DNA of 64,000 nucleotides from Streptomyces violaceorubidus (GCF_000717995.1 NZ_JODM01000005.1:186001-250000), one strand, 5' to 3'. Shown: positions 1 through 9,332, counted from the stretch's first letter. Notes: generated by a model from the sequence alone, not told the origin. Program-made: numbers and translations.

Positions 1-552
1 CAGCGTGAACGGGTCGAAGCCGGTGAGCAGCACCCGCTTCACCCCCTTGCCGTGCCCGGCGCCCGGCAGGCGGAGGTCGCGCTGACCGCGCGAGGTGCGC
101 TCCAGTTCCGTCAGCAGCGCGGACCGCTGCCGCTCGCTCAGCCCGAACCCGGGCTCCCAGGTGCGCAGTTCCCGCGTCATCCCGAGCCGCGCCCAGTACA
201 GCGGACGGTCGTCGTCGCGGCTGAGGTCCCCGCCGGCGGGCCCGCGCCCCTGCACCCGGTCCACCGCCCGCCGCCACAGCGCGGCGCCCTCGCGCGCCAC
301 GACGGCCCGCGCCTCGGGGTAGGAGTCCGCGCGTCCGAGCCCCCGGGCGAACGCCTCAGCCACCCCGGCGAAGCCGGAGCGCCGCAGGATCTCCCGGGGC
401 ACCTGACCGTCGAGCCGCTGCTCCTCGACGGTCGGTGCGGGGGCGGTGCCCACCGGGAGCGCCGCCCCCGCCGCCGTCGCCGTCGTGGGGGCCGCCAGTG
501 ACGCCATCAGGGCCAGTCCGAGTACGCCGGTCCGAACACGTAGGGGTCTCAA
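1..552 (-). CDS. Secreted pyroglutamyl-peptidase-like protein (3' part outside window)
   Basis: The minus-strand reading starts at a TTG (552) preceded by an AAGGA ribosome site. It gives a basic N terminus and a hydrophobic stretch (VLGLALMASLAAP, then Ala-rich), which looks like a signal peptide. About 170 residues later comes KRVLLTGFDPF, the N-terminal signature of pyroglutamyl peptidase I folds; this enzyme class removes N-terminal pyroglutamate. The catalytic Glu/Cys/His would lie beyond the window edge, so activity cannot be judged. The roughly 130-residue segment between signal and motif is typical of secreted actinobacterial relatives rather than the short cytoplasmic enzyme. The TTG start is inferred; no ATG or GTG fits the signal peptide as well. 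Confidence 0.7.
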   Translation of the reverse strand, partial: MRPLRVRTGVLGLALMASLAAPTTATAAGAALPVGTAPAPTVEEQRLDGQVPREILRRSGFAGVAEAFARGLGRADSYPEARAVVAREGAALWRRAVDRVQGRGPAGGDLSRDDDRPLYWARLGMTRELRTWEPGFGLSERQRSALLTELERTSRGQRDLRLPGAGHGKGVKRVLLTGFDPFTL

Positions 553-829
553 GGGAGTCCAGGTCCTTCCGTCGCCGTGGGGTGCTGCCGGAACGGCGGA
601 AGTATCGCGTGACGGAAGGGGTATGCGCCATGGCGCGTGGCCGACCGACTCGTGGCTGTTTGTGAAGGGTTCGTACGAACTCCTGATCGGACGCCTGATC
701 GCGGACCGCCGGATCACCCTGACGGTTACCGTCGGACCCGGGACGACCGCGAGCGCGCCGTCCCCGCGAACAGCCCCGGTCCGGGACCTGACGGCCGGGC
801 CGGGGCTCGGTCCCGGGCCCCGGGGCGAC

Positions 830-1804
830 CTACCGGCGCACCGAGAAGCCGTACACCGTCTCCGAGCGGAACACCTCGCCCGGCCGCAGCACCGTGCTCG
901 GGAAGCCGGGCCGGTTCGGGGAGTCGGGGAAGTGCTGCGTCTCCAGCGCGACCCCGTCCCCGGGGGCGAAGGGCTCGCCCAGGTGGTCGGCGGTGTACAG
1001 CTGGAGCCCCGGCTCGGTCGTCGCCACCGTGAGCACCCGTCCCGACGCCGGGTCGTACAGCTCGGCGACCTCCTCGGCGGTGGCGGTCACGCCCTTGTCG
1101 AGGACGAAGTTGTGGTCGTAGCCCGAGCCGATCTTGCGCGCCCGCCGGAAGTCGAAGCGCGTGTCCGTCACGTCCTGAAGGGCGCCGGTCGGGATCAGCC
1201 CGGCGTCGACCGGCGTGATCCGGGAGGCGGCCAGCCGCAGTTCGTGCCCGCCCGCGTGCCCGCGGCCGCCCAGGTTGAAGTAGCTGTGGTTCGTCGGGTT
1301 CAGCACCGTCGGCGCGTCCGTGACCGCCTCGTAGGCGATCCGCAGCGCGCCCGACTCCTCCAGCGTGTACGTCACCGACATCTCCAGCCGCCCCGGGAAG
1401 CCCTCCTCGCCGTGCGGGGAGACCCGGCTCAGCCGGACGCCCCCCGCGACCGCCGCCCCGTCCCACACGCGTCGGTCGAAGCCGCGCTCGCCGCCGTGCA
1501 GCGTGTTCGGCCCCTCGTTGGGCGCCAGCGCGTACGTCCGCCCCTCCAGCGGGAAACGCCCGCCCGCGATCCGGTTGGCGTACCGCCCGACCAGCGCGCC
1601 GAAGTAGGGCTCCGGGTGCGTCACATAGCCGTCCAGGTCCGCGAACCCCAGCACCACGTCGGCGGTGTTGCCGTCCCGGTCCGGGACCTCGGCCGACTGC
1701 ACGATCCCGCCGTACGACAGGACCCGTACCCGTACGCCGGCCCGCTCCAGGGTCCAGCGGTGCACCGGGGTGCCGTCGGAAAGTGTGCCGAAGAGTTCGC
1801 TCAT
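830..1804 (-). CDS. galM: Aldose 1-epimerase (galactose mutarotase)
   Basis: The 324-residue protein starts MSELFGTLSDGTPV and has the usual galactose mutarotase length. It interconverts alpha and beta anomers of aldoses in the cytoplasm. Visible family motifs are GRYANRIAGGRF near residue 75, the substrate-binding NEGPNTLHGG, the catalytic-His region NPTNHSYFNLGG near residue 165, and the C-terminal region LETQHFPDSPN that carries the usual catalytic Glu. It is transcribed alone, with the SGNH lipoprotein gene ending 38 bp upstream on the same strand. The start ATG at 1804 is the first one in frame that gives a complete fold. Confidence 0.9.
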   Translation of the reverse strand: MSELFGTLSDGTPVHRWTLERAGVRVRVLSYGGIVQSAEVPDRDGNTADVVLGFADLDGYVTHPEPYFGALVGRYANRIAGGRFPLEGRTYALAPNEGPNTLHGGERGFDRRVWDGAAVAGGVRLSRVSPHGEEGFPGRLEMSVTYTLEESGALRIAYEAVTDAPTVLNPTNHSYFNLGGRGHAGGHELRLAASRITPVDAGLIPTGALQDVTDTRFDFRRARKIGSGYDHNFVLDKGVTATAEEVAELYDPASGRVLTVATTEPGLQLYTADHLGEPFAPGDGVALETQHFPDSPNRPGFPSTVLRPGEVFRSETVYGFSVRR

Positions 1805-1842
1805 GTGCGGAACTCTAGGACACGCCCAGGTCAGCGGCCGGG

Positions 1843-2760
1843 TCAGGGACTCTTCGCGGTGACCGCCCGGTAGGCGATCTCCGCCAGCCGCGCCTGCCCG
1901 TCCACACTCGGGTGGAACCAGTCCCAGTGGCTCAACTGGTCCGTGCCGAACCGGAACGCGTGCACCGCGCCGTCGTCGGTGCGGCACCGCCGGTCCTTCG
2001 CGCAGACCTCCCGCAGCACCTCGTTGTAGTCCGCCACGCGGTCCCGCACCGTGTTGCGCCGCAGGGTCGCCGCCGAGTCCAGGGAGTCCGCGTCGCCCAG
2101 CATCGACGGACAGATGCCGAGCTTCCACACCTGCTTGCCCAGTGGGTTGGTGCGCCCCTGGGACCACAGCCGCTTGAGGTCCGGGATGCTCGACACGTAC
2201 ACCTGCGCCTTGGGAAGCTTCGCGCGCAGGGTGGCCATCGCCTCCTCGAACTGGGCCCGGAAGTCCGCCACCGGCGTCATCGCCGAGGTCGTGGACCGGC
2301 ACGCGTCGTTCGCCCCGGCCATCACCGCCACCAGCTCCGGCTCACGCTTCGCCGCCCGCTTCACCTGGGCGGTCAGATCCGCCATCCGGGCCCCGGTCAC
2401 CGCGTAGTTCCAGCTGTGCTCGGCCGCGTCCGCCCTGCCCAGCAGCCGTACGGCGAGCGAGTCGACCTCGGTGCTGCCGCCGGTCGCCCACGACACCTCC
2501 GGGCAGTCCGACAGCACCGCGCAGGCGTCGAAACCGCGCGTGACGGAATCGCCCACGGCGGCCACCGACTCGGGGCTCGTGTCCCAGACCGGAGCCGTCC
2601 TCGCCCGCTTCGACGCGCTGTCGGAGGGGGCGGGGGAGTCGCCGCCCGCCGCGTCGCAGCCCGCCACGCCCGCGCCCAGGACGGCGGTGGTCAGGACGGC
2701 GAGCGCGGCACGCGCCCGGCGGCGCCCGTGCCGCGTCCCCCGGTCCGTCCCTCGGCCCAT
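1843..2760 (-). CDS. SGNH/GDSL-type hydrolase, predicted lipoprotein
   Basis: A 305-residue protein. The N terminus has an arginine-rich n-region (RRRARAAL), a hydrophobic core and a lipobox-like VAGC near residue 34, so it is probably exported and lipid-anchored. The SGNH hydrolase blocks are present: GDSVTRG (nucleophile Ser) near residue 70, GANDAC (block III Asn) near 150, and DWFHPSVDG (catalytic Asp and His) near 285. The C-terminal half contains several Cys that could form disulfides outside the cell. Members hydrolyse esters or acyl chains; the substrate cannot be told. It is divergent from the DUF3145 gene across 258 bp that must hold both promoters. Confidence 0.85.
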   Translation of the reverse strand: MGRGTDRGTRHGRRRARAALAVLTTAVLGAGVAGCDAAGGDSPAPSDSASKRARTAPVWDTSPESVAAVGDSVTRGFDACAVLSDCPEVSWATGGSTEVDSLAVRLLGRADAAEHSWNYAVTGARMADLTAQVKRAAKREPELVAVMAGANDACRSTTSAMTPVADFRAQFEEAMATLRAKLPKAQVYVSSIPDLKRLWSQGRTNPLGKQVWKLGICPSMLGDADSLDSAATLRRNTVRDRVADYNEVLREVCAKDRRCRTDDGAVHAFRFGTDQLSHWDWFHPSVDGQARLAEIAYRAVTAKSP

Positions 2761-3018
2761 GCCGGTCCCACCCCTCGTCTCGTGCCTCCACCGTGCTCAA
2801 CCCATGACACCGCGCCAGGGTTCCCCGGGGCGGCGATGCGACGGCTCACACCCGTACAAGCGTCCTGCCGGGTGAACGGCGGAGGTTTGTCGGCGGCGGG
2901 ACCGACCGTACGTCACACTCCTCGCCCCTGCGCACGGTAGCCTCGCCATGGACGTGGCCCGCCCGGTCACGGCCGTTCCACCCCGTTCCGAGATGTCCCG
3001 CTCAGCCCGGAGGTTCCG

Positions 3019-3513
3019 GTGACGACACGTGGAGTCCTGTACGTGCACTCCGCGCCGCGCGCGCTCTGCCCGCACGTCGAGTGGGCCATCGCCGGGGTGC
3101 TCGGCACCCGCGTCGGCCTGGACTGGATCCGGCAGCCCGCCGCGCCCGGCACCTGGCGCTCGGAGTTCTCCTGGCAGGGCCAGGCCGGCATCGCCTCCAA
3201 GCTCGCCTCCGCACTGCGCGGCTGGCAGCTGCTGCGCTTCGAGGTCACCGCGGAACCCTCCGCGAACGCCGAGGGCGAGCGCTACAGCTGCACTCCGGAC
3301 CTCGGCATCTTCCACGCCGTCACCGGCATCCACGGCGACATCATGATCCCGGAGGACCGGCTGCGCGCCGCCCTGGTCCGCTCCCAGCGCGGCGAGACGG
3401 ACCTGGAGTCGGACCTCGCCAAGCTCCTCGGCAAGCCCTGGGACGACGAGCTGGAGCCCTTCCGCCACGCGGGCGAGGGCGCCCCGGTGCGCTGGCTGCA
3501 CCAGGTGGTGTGA
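3019..3513 (+). CDS. DUF3145 domain protein
   Basis: A 164-residue protein beginning (GTG) TTRGVLYVHSAPRALCPHVEW, which I recognise as the conserved actinobacterial DUF3145 family. No catalytic motif is evident and the function is unknown. It is cytoplasmic by composition, with no signal or membrane segment. The start GTG at 3019 follows an AGG site. It converges on fabF and shares a long palindromic terminator with it. I recall the same neighbour beside fabF in other Streptomyces, so it is a core gene. Confidence 0.85.
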   Translation: MTTRGVLYVHSAPRALCPHVEWAIAGVLGTRVGLDWIRQPAAPGTWRSEFSWQGQAGIASKLASALRGWQLLRFEVTAEPSANAEGERYSCTPDLGIFHAVTGIHGDIMIPEDRLRAALVRSQRGETDLESDLAKLLGKPWDDELEPFRHAGEGAPVRWLHQVV

Positions 3514-3539
3514 CGCGCCCCGCCCGTCCCGCCGTCCCG

Positions 3540-3593
3540 CGTACGTGCGTGAAGGGCCCCCACCGGTCGGTGGGGGCCCTTCACGCACGTACG
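3540..3593. terminator. Bidirectional terminator between DUF3145 and fabF
   Basis: A perfect 26-bp inverted repeat with a 2-nt loop, centred near 3566, lies between the convergent DUF3145 and fabF genes. There is no T-run, as is usual for Streptomyces terminators. Confidence 0.85.
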
Positions 3594-3601
3594 GCGGTCG
3601 C

Positions 3602-4891
3602 TCAGACCGAGCGGAACGCGAGCACCACGTTGTGGCCGCCGAAGCCGAACGAGTCGTTCAGCGCGGCGATACGGCCCTCGACCGGGAGCTTGCGGGCCTC
3701 GCCGCGGACGATGTCCGCGTTGGCCTCGGCCTCCGGGTCGAGGTTCTCGACGTTGATGGTCGGCGGTGCCACCCGGTGGTACAGCGCGAGCACGGTCGCC
3801 ACGGACTCCACGCCGCCCGCGCCACCGAGGAGGTGGCCGGTCATCGACTTGGTGGCGGAGACCGCCATGTGGTCGACGTCGTCGCCGAGGACCTTGCGCA
3901 GCGCCTTCAGCTCGGCGATGTCACCGGCCGGCGTCGAGGTGGCGTGCGCGTTGACGTGCACGATCTCGGCCGGGTCCAGGTCGTTGCGGTCCAGCAGGTT
4001 CTGCAGGGCGGCGGAGATGCCGCGGCCCTCCGGCTCCGGCTGCACGATGTCGTGGCTGTCGGCGGAGATGCCCTGGCCGACCGCCTCCGCGTAGACGCGG
4101 GCGCCGCGGGCGGCGGCGTGCTCGGCGGACTCCAGGACCAGGACGCCGGCGCCCTCGCCGAGGACGAAGCCGTCGCGCGCCGTGTCGAAGGGGCGCGAGG
4201 CACCCTGCGGGTCGTCGTTGTTCTTGGACATCGCCATCATGTTGCCGAACGCGGCGATGGGCAGCGGGTGGATCGCCGCCTCCGTGCCACCCGCGACGAC
4301 GACGTCGGCGCGGCCGGTGCGGATCATCTCGATGGCGTAGCCGATGGCCTCGGCGCCCGAGGCGCAGGCCGAGACCGGCGTGTGCACGCCCGCGCGGGCG
4401 CCCACGGCCAGGCCCACGTTGGCCGAGGGGCCGTTCGGCATCAGCATCGGGACGGTGTGCGGGGAGACGCGGCGGACGCCCTTCTCCTTCAGCACGTCGT
4501 ACTGGTCGAGCAGGGTGGTCACGCCGCCGATGCCGGAGGCGATGACCGCGCCGAGCCGGTCGGGGTCGACGTGGGCCGCGCCGTCCTCGGCGGGGCTCTC
4601 GCCGGCCTTGCCGACGTAACCGGCGTCCTTCCATGCCTCCCGCGCCGCGATCAGCGCGAACTGCGCCGAGCGGTCCAGGCGGCGGGCCTGCGGCCGCGGG
4701 ATGACCTCGGAGGGGTCGACGGCGGCCGGCGCGGCGATGCGGACCGCCTGGTCGGCGGCCCAGTCCTGCTCCAGGGGCTTGGCTCCGGACTTGCCGGCGA
4801 CCAGGCCCTCCCAGGTCGAGGCTGCGTCGCCACCCAGCGGTGTGGTTGCGCCGATACCGGTGACGACCACGGTGCGATTGGTCGAGCTCAC
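3602..4891 (-). CDS. fabF: 3-oxoacyl-ACP synthase II (FabF)
   Basis: A 429-residue KASII that condenses malonyl-ACP with acyl-ACP in fatty acid elongation. It has the KS fold with active-site Cys in VSACASGAEA near residue 175, His in NAHATSTPAGD near 315 and His in KSMTGHLLGGAGG near 350. The GTG start at 4891 begins SSTNRTVVVTGIG, so the Rossmann-like first strand is intact. It is the last gene of the fabD-fabH-acpP-fabF operon and lies 109 bp downstream of acpP. It is housekeeping, distinct from the antibiotic KS-alpha at 42 kb. Confidence 0.95.
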   Translation of the reverse strand: MSSTNRTVVVTGIGATTPLGGDAASTWEGLVAGKSGAKPLEQDWAADQAVRIAAPAAVDPSEVIPRPQARRLDRSAQFALIAAREAWKDAGYVGKAGESPAEDGAAHVDPDRLGAVIASGIGGVTTLLDQYDVLKEKGVRRVSPHTVPMLMPNGPSANVGLAVGARAGVHTPVSACASGAEAIGYAIEMIRTGRADVVVAGGTEAAIHPLPIAAFGNMMAMSKNNDDPQGASRPFDTARDGFVLGEGAGVLVLESAEHAAARGARVYAEAVGQGISADSHDIVQPEPEGRGISAALQNLLDRNDLDPAEIVHVNAHATSTPAGDIAELKALRKVLGDDVDHMAVSATKSMTGHLLGGAGGVESVATVLALYHRVAPPTINVENLDPEAEANADIVRGEARKLPVEGRIAALNDSFGFGGHNVVLAFRSV

Positions 4892-5000
4892 GGGAATTCT
4901 TTCTCCAACGGGATACGGATTCGTACGGCGCCACCGCCGGGTGGCGGGGCAGTCTGCCCTGATCTGCCCGATACCCGGGTTGTGCCCGAGTATCGGTGGA

Positions 5001-5249
5001 TCAGGCCTGGTGGTCGAGGATGTACTTCGTCGCGTCGCCGACGGTCTTGAGGTTCTTGACGTCCTCGTCCGGGATCTTGACGTCGAAGCGCTCTTCGGCG
5101 GCGACGACGACCTCGACCATGGACAGGGAGTCGACGTCCAGGTCGTCGGTGAAGGACTTGTCCAACTTGACGTCCTCAACCGGGATGCCGGCGATCTCGT
5201 TCACGATCTCCGCGAGACCTTCGACGATCTCGTCCTGAGTGGCGGCCAT
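5001..5249 (-). CDS. acpP: Acyl carrier protein of fatty acid synthesis
   Basis: An 82-residue acidic ACP. Ser in the DLDVDSLSMVE motif (near residue 42) takes the 4'-phosphopantetheine arm. It carries acyl chains between FabD, FabH and FabF, whose genes flank it. The ATG at 5249 follows an AGGAG site. It differs clearly from the polyketide ACP at 44.6 kb. Confidence 0.95.
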   Translation of the reverse strand: MAATQDEIVEGLAEIVNEIAGIPVEDVKLDKSFTDDLDVDSLSMVEVVVAAEERFDVKIPDEDVKNLKTVGDATKYILDHQA

Positions 5250-5349
5250 GATGGCGCTCCTTCGTTGTTGTCCGGGGTGTGGCGGCCCGCCGCGTCGCGG
5301 CGGGTGTTGCTGCTCTCCGCTCCGGACCGAATGATCCGGCACGGAGTGC

Positions 5350-6381
5350 CTAGGGGAGGGTAACGACCGTCGCGGCGTACACGAGACCCGCCCCGAAGCC
5401 GATGACGAGCGCGGTGTCGCCGCTCTTCGCGTCGCCGGTCGCCAGGAGCCGCTCCATCGCGAGCGGAATCGAGGCGGCCGAGGTGTTGCCGGTGGTGCGG
5501 ATGTCACGGGCGACCGTGACGTGCTCCGGCAGTTTCAGCGTCTTCACCATCGAGTCGATGATCCGCACGTTGGCCTGGTGCGGGATGAAGACGTCCAGGT
5601 CGTCCGGGCTGATCCCGGCCGCGTCCAGCGCCTGCTGGGCGACCTTCGCCATCTCGAAGACGGCCCAGCGGAACACCGCCTGGCCCTCCTGCGTGATCGC
5701 GGGGAACTTGACCTTGCCCTCGGAGTCGACGGGGAGGTCGGAGACGTCGCCGCTCCTGAAGCGGTCCCAGGAGACCGTCTGCTTGATCGTTTCGGCCTTG
5801 TCGCCCTCCGAGCCCCAGACCGTCGGGCCGATCGCCGGCTCCTGGGACGGGCCGACCACGACCGCGCCGGCGCCGTCGCCGAACAGGAAGGCCGTGGCCC
5901 GGTCCTCCAGGTCGGTCAGGTCGGAGAGCCGCTCCACGCCGATGACCAGCACGTACTCGGCCGAACCCTCGACGATCATGCCCTTGGCCAGGGTCAGGCC
6001 GTAGCCGAAGCCCGCGCAGCCCGCCGAGATGTCGAAGGCCGCCGCCTTGTCCGTCCCCAGCTTGTCGGCGATCTCGGTGGCGATGGCCGGGGTCTGGCTG
6101 AAGTGCGACACGGTCGAGACGACCACGGCGCCGATCCGCGAGGCGTCGATCCCGGCGTCCGCGAGCGCCTTGCCGGACGCCTCCACGGACATCGCGGCGA
6201 CCGTCTCCTCGGGGCCGGCCCAGTGCCGGGTCTCGATGCCGGAGCGCGAGCGGATCCACTCGTCGGACGAGTCGATCTTCTCGAGGATCACCTCGTTCGG
6301 CACCACCCGGGTCGGACGGTATCCGCCGACGCCGAGGATGCGCGCGTACGGGGCGCCCTTGCTGGGCTTGATCTTCGACAT
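5350..6381 (-). CDS. fabH: 3-oxoacyl-ACP synthase III (FabH)
   Basis: A 343-residue KASIII that starts fatty acid chains by condensing acyl-CoA with malonyl-ACP. The catalytic triad is visible: Cys in DISAGCAGFGYG near residue 122, His in FIPHQANVR near 255 and Asn in RTTGNTSAAS near 285. It lies directly downstream of fabD with 16 bp between them. It is the cellular paralogue of the DpsC-type protein at 44.9 kb, in which the Cys is replaced. Confidence 0.95.
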   Translation of the reverse strand: MSKIKPSKGAPYARILGVGGYRPTRVVPNEVILEKIDSSDEWIRSRSGIETRHWAGPEETVAAMSVEASGKALADAGIDASRIGAVVVSTVSHFSQTPAIATEIADKLGTDKAAAFDISAGCAGFGYGLTLAKGMIVEGSAEYVLVIGVERLSDLTDLEDRATAFLFGDGAGAVVVGPSQEPAIGPTVWGSEGDKAETIKQTVSWDRFRSGDVSDLPVDSEGKVKFPAITQEGQAVFRWAVFEMAKVAQQALDAAGISPDDLDVFIPHQANVRIIDSMVKTLKLPEHVTVARDIRTTGNTSAASIPLAMERLLATGDAKSGDTALVIGFGAGLVYAATVVTLP

Positions 6382-6397
6382 GCTCTCGCGCTCCTTG

Positions 6398-7330
6398 TCA
6401 GGCCTGGGTGTGCTCGGCGACGAGCTCGCGGGCCGCGTCGAGGTTGTCGGGGGTCTTCAGGGCCAGCGTCTGCACGCCGGGCAGCGCCCGCTTGGCCAGA
6501 CCGGTCAGCGTGCCGCCCGGACACACCTCGATGATCGCGGTGACGCCCAGCTCCTTGAACGTCTCCATGCACAGGTCCCAGCGCACCGGGTTGGCGACCT
6601 GGCCGACGAGCCGGTCCAGCACCTCGGTGCCGGCGGCGACGGTCCGCCCGTCCTTGTTGGAGACGTACGTCACCTTCGGGTCGGCCGGGGTCAGCTTCCT
6701 CGCGGCCTCGGCGAGCTTGTCGACCGCGGGAGCCATGTGGCGGGTGTGGAAGGCGCCGGCCACCTTCAGCGGGACGACCTTGCGGACGCCCTCGGGCTTG
6801 TCCTCGCTCAGTGCGGCCAGTTGCTCCATGGTGCCGGCCGCCACGATCTGACCGGCGCCGTTCACGTTCGCCGGGGTCAGGCCGAGCTTCTCCAGGTGCG
6901 CGGTGCTCACCTCGGGGTCGCCGCCGAGCAGCGCCGCCATGCCGGTCTCGGTCACCGCGGCGGCCTCGGCCATGGCCAGGCCGCGGCGGCGTACGAGGGT
7001 CAGCGCGGCGGTGTCGTCGAGGACGCCCGCGAAGACGGCGGCGGTGATCTCGCCGACGCTGTGGCCCGCGACCGCGCCGGGCGCGAGGTCGGCCATGTCA
7101 CCGAGTGCCGCGGCGGACAGGAGGCCGGCCGCGACCAGCAGCGGCTGGGCCACGGACGTGTCTCGGATCTCGTCCGCGTCGGCCTTGGTGCCGAAGTGGG
7201 CGAGATCGAGTCCGATGGCGTCGGACCACGCGGCGACGCGGTCCGCGGCGCCGGGAAGGGCGAGCCAGTCAGTCAGGAAGCCGGGCGTCTGGGCGCCCTG
7301 GCCGGGAGCGACGAGTACGAGCACTCTCAC
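6398..7330 (-). CDS. fabD: Malonyl-CoA:ACP transacylase (FabD)
   Basis: A 310-residue acyltransferase that loads malonate onto AcpP. It has GQGAQTPGF near the N terminus, the nucleophile Ser in AGHSVGE (near residue 97) and the catalytic His in GAFHTRHM (near 200). GTG start at 7330. It is the first gene of the fab operon; the 83 bp up to fasR contain an inverted repeat that is a candidate FasR operator. In Streptomyces this enzyme is also known to supply malonyl units to type II polyketide synthases. Confidence 0.95.
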   Translation of the reverse strand: MRVLVLVAPGQGAQTPGFLTDWLALPGAADRVAAWSDAIGLDLAHFGTKADADEIRDTSVAQPLLVAAGLLSAAALGDMADLAPGAVAGHSVGEITAAVFAGVLDDTAALTLVRRRGLAMAEAAAVTETGMAALLGGDPEVSTAHLEKLGLTPANVNGAGQIVAAGTMEQLAALSEDKPEGVRKVVPLKVAGAFHTRHMAPAVDKLAEAARKLTPADPKVTYVSNKDGRTVAAGTEVLDRLVGQVANPVRWDLCMETFKELGVTAIIEVCPGGTLTGLAKRALPGVQTLALKTPDNLDAARELVAEHTQA

Positions 7331-7390
7331 ACTCTCTCTTGAGGACGGCCACGACCGCCCGTGGGGACAGGGACGAAGAACAGGAGCCGG

Positions 7391-7411
7391 TTTTGTGGAC
7401 CCTGCACAAAA
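7391..7411. promoter_or_regulatory. Inverted repeat in the fabD promoter, candidate FasR operator
   Basis: TTTTGTG and CACAAAA form a perfect 7-bp inverted repeat with a 7-bp spacer in the fasR-fabD gap, a short A/T-containing patch in GC-rich DNA. FasR is known as the transcriptional activator of this operon; assigning this site to it is inference. Confidence 0.5.
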
Positions 7412-7413
7412 GC

Positions 7414-8619
7414 TTAGAGTTGCGGATCTCCGTCGGCCAGACGCCCCAGGATGAGCGCGATCCGCAGTGTGAACGCAGACCGTACATCAGAGGGTGACCA
7501 TCCGGTGACGTCAGTCACACGTCGGAGCCGGTAGCGCACGGTGTTCGGGTGAACGAAGAGCATCCGGGCGGCGCCCTCCAGACTGCTCGCCTGTTCGAGA
7601 TAGACGCTGAGGGTCTCCAGCAGCGCGGCCCCCGCCTCCTCCAGCGGTCTGTAGATCTCCTCCACCAGTTGCTCACGGGCCGAGGGGTCGGAGGCGATCG
7701 CGCGCTCCGGCAGCAGGTCGTCGGCGAGCACCGGGCGCGGAGCGTCCTGCCAGGCGGTGCACGCCTTGAGCCCGGCCGCGGCGGCCTGCGCCGACCGGGT
7801 CGCGGCCAGCAGGTCCGGCACCACGGGCCCGGCGACGACCGGGCCCTGCGCGAACGGCCCGATCAGCGACTTCGCCACCGCCAGCGGGTCGTTGCGGCCC
7901 CCGGCGATCACCACCAGGCGGTCCCCGAGCACCCCGGTCAGCACCTGGAGCTTGGCGTGCCGGGCGGCGCGCCGGATGGCCTCCACGGTCAGCTCGGAGT
8001 CCCCGTCCGGCGCGGTGCCCAGCACGACGCACACATGGTCGGGCGAGTTCCAGCCCAGCGCGGCGGCCCGCGACACGGCGCCCTCGTCGGCCTCGCCGCT
8101 GAGCACGGCGTTCACCACCAGCGACTCCAGCCGCGCGTCCCAGGCACCGCGTGCCTCGGCGGCCTGGGCGTACACCTGGGCGGTCGCGAAGGCGATCTCC
8201 CGGGCGTACACGAGCAGCGCCTCGCGCAGCACCGACTCGTCACCGGGGGCGGCGACCTCGTCGATCGCGGACTCCATCACCTCGATGGTGGTCCGCACCA
8301 TCTCCACGGTCTGCCGCAGCGTGATCGCCCGGGTCAGCTCGCGCGGCGCGGTGCCGAAGACGTCGGTGGAGATGGCCTGCGGCGCGTCCGGCTTGCGGAA
8401 CCACTCGGTGAACGCGGCGATGCCCGCCTGGGCGACCAGCCCGATCCAGGAACGGTTCTCCGGTGGCATCGCCCGGTACCACGGCAGCGTCTCGTCCATG
8501 CGCGCGATGGCCTGCGCGGCGAGTGATCCGGAGGACTGCTCCAGCCGCTTCAGCGTCGCGGTGTGCGAGTGGGCGGGCGGGGCGGGGGCGTCGGGCTTGC
8601 CGGTTTCGGGTTCGGGCAC
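7414..8619 (-). CDS. fasR: FasR, PucR-type activator of the fab operon
   Basis: A 401-residue regulator with a C-terminal PucR-type helix-turn-helix (SLEGAARMLFVHPNTVRYRLRR, residues about 345-366) after a long middle domain. Position immediately upstream of fabD in the same orientation matches FasR, which activates fabD-fabH-acpP-fabF and so sets malonyl-CoA use by fatty acid synthesis. No sensor motif is recognisable. GTG start at 8619; it is divergent from the pirin-like gene. Identification rests on the fold and the synteny. Confidence 0.9.
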   Translation of the reverse strand: MPEPETGKPDAPAPPAHSHTATLKRLEQSSGSLAAQAIARMDETLPWYRAMPPENRSWIGLVAQAGIAAFTEWFRKPDAPQAISTDVFGTAPRELTRAITLRQTVEMVRTTIEVMESAIDEVAAPGDESVLREALLVYAREIAFATAQVYAQAAEARGAWDARLESLVVNAVLSGEADEGAVSRAAALGWNSPDHVCVVLGTAPDGDSELTVEAIRRAARHAKLQVLTGVLGDRLVVIAGGRNDPLAVAKSLIGPFAQGPVVAGPVVPDLLAATRSAQAAAAGLKACTAWQDAPRPVLADDLLPERAIASDPSAREQLVEEIYRPLEEAGAALLETLSVYLEQASSLEGAARMLFVHPNTVRYRLRRVTDVTGWSPSDVRSAFTLRIALILGRLADGDPQL

Positions 8620-8681
8620 GGGGACAAGACTGCCTTATCGGGCCGGGCGGGTGTGCCGCCGGGTCTACGGTGAACGACGTG

Positions 8682-9332
8682 ATGGACGTACGCCGCGCCG
8701 ACGAGCGCTACCCGGGAGGTGATCCGGCAGCCGGGATCACCTCCCGCCACGCCTTCTCCTTCGGCCCCCACTACGACCCCGACAACCTCCGCTTCGGGGC
8801 CCTGCTGGCCTGCAACGAGGAGCGTCTGGAGCCCGGCGCCGGCTTCGACGAGCACCCGCACAGCCACACCGAGATCGTCACCTGGGTGGTGGAGGGCGAG
8901 CTGACCCACCGCGACAGCGCGGGCCACGAGACGGTGGTCCGCGCCGGGGACGTGCAACGCCTCAGCGCCGCGGGCGGCGTCCGCCACGTCGAGCGCAACG
9001 ACGCCGCCGTCCCCCTGACCTTCGTCCAGATGTGGCTGGCCCCGCTCGACCCCGGCGGAGACCCCGCCTACGAGATCGTCCGCGGCATCGCCGACTCCAC
9101 CCCGTACGCCGTCCCGGAGGCGGGCGCGATGCTGCACGTGCGGCGCCTGAGCGCGGGGGAGCGGACGGCGGTGCCGGACGGGGCGTACGTGTACGTCCAC
9201 GTGGTGCGGGGCGATGTGCGCCTGGGCGAGGAGACACTGGGCGCGGGCGACGCGGCCCGCGTCACGGACGCCGACGGGGTGGACGCGGTGGCGGTGACGC
9301 GGGCCGAGGTACTGGTGTGGGAGATGGTCTAG
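8682..9332 (+). CDS. Pirin-like cupin protein
   Basis: About 216 residues, starting MDVRRADERYPG. The N-terminal cupin has HPHSHTEIVTWV (metal-binding His and Glu near residues 56-62) and GDVQRLSAAGGVRHVE, typical of the pirin/YhhW bicupin family. YhhW-type proteins bind a metal and can have quercetinase activity; the role here is unknown. The ATG at 8682 directly follows an in-frame GTG at 8679, and another GTG at 8670 is possible. The 3' end overlaps the convergent serine hydrolase by 4 bp. Confidence 0.8.
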   Translation: MDVRRADERYPGGDPAAGITSRHAFSFGPHYDPDNLRFGALLACNEERLEPGAGFDEHPHSHTEIVTWVVEGELTHRDSAGHETVVRAGDVQRLSAAGGVRHVERNDAAVPLTFVQMWLAPLDPGGDPAYEIVRGIADSTPYAVPEAGAMLHVRRLSAGERTAVPDGAYVYVHVVRGDVRLGEETLGAGDAARVTDADGVDAVAVTRAEVLVWEMV

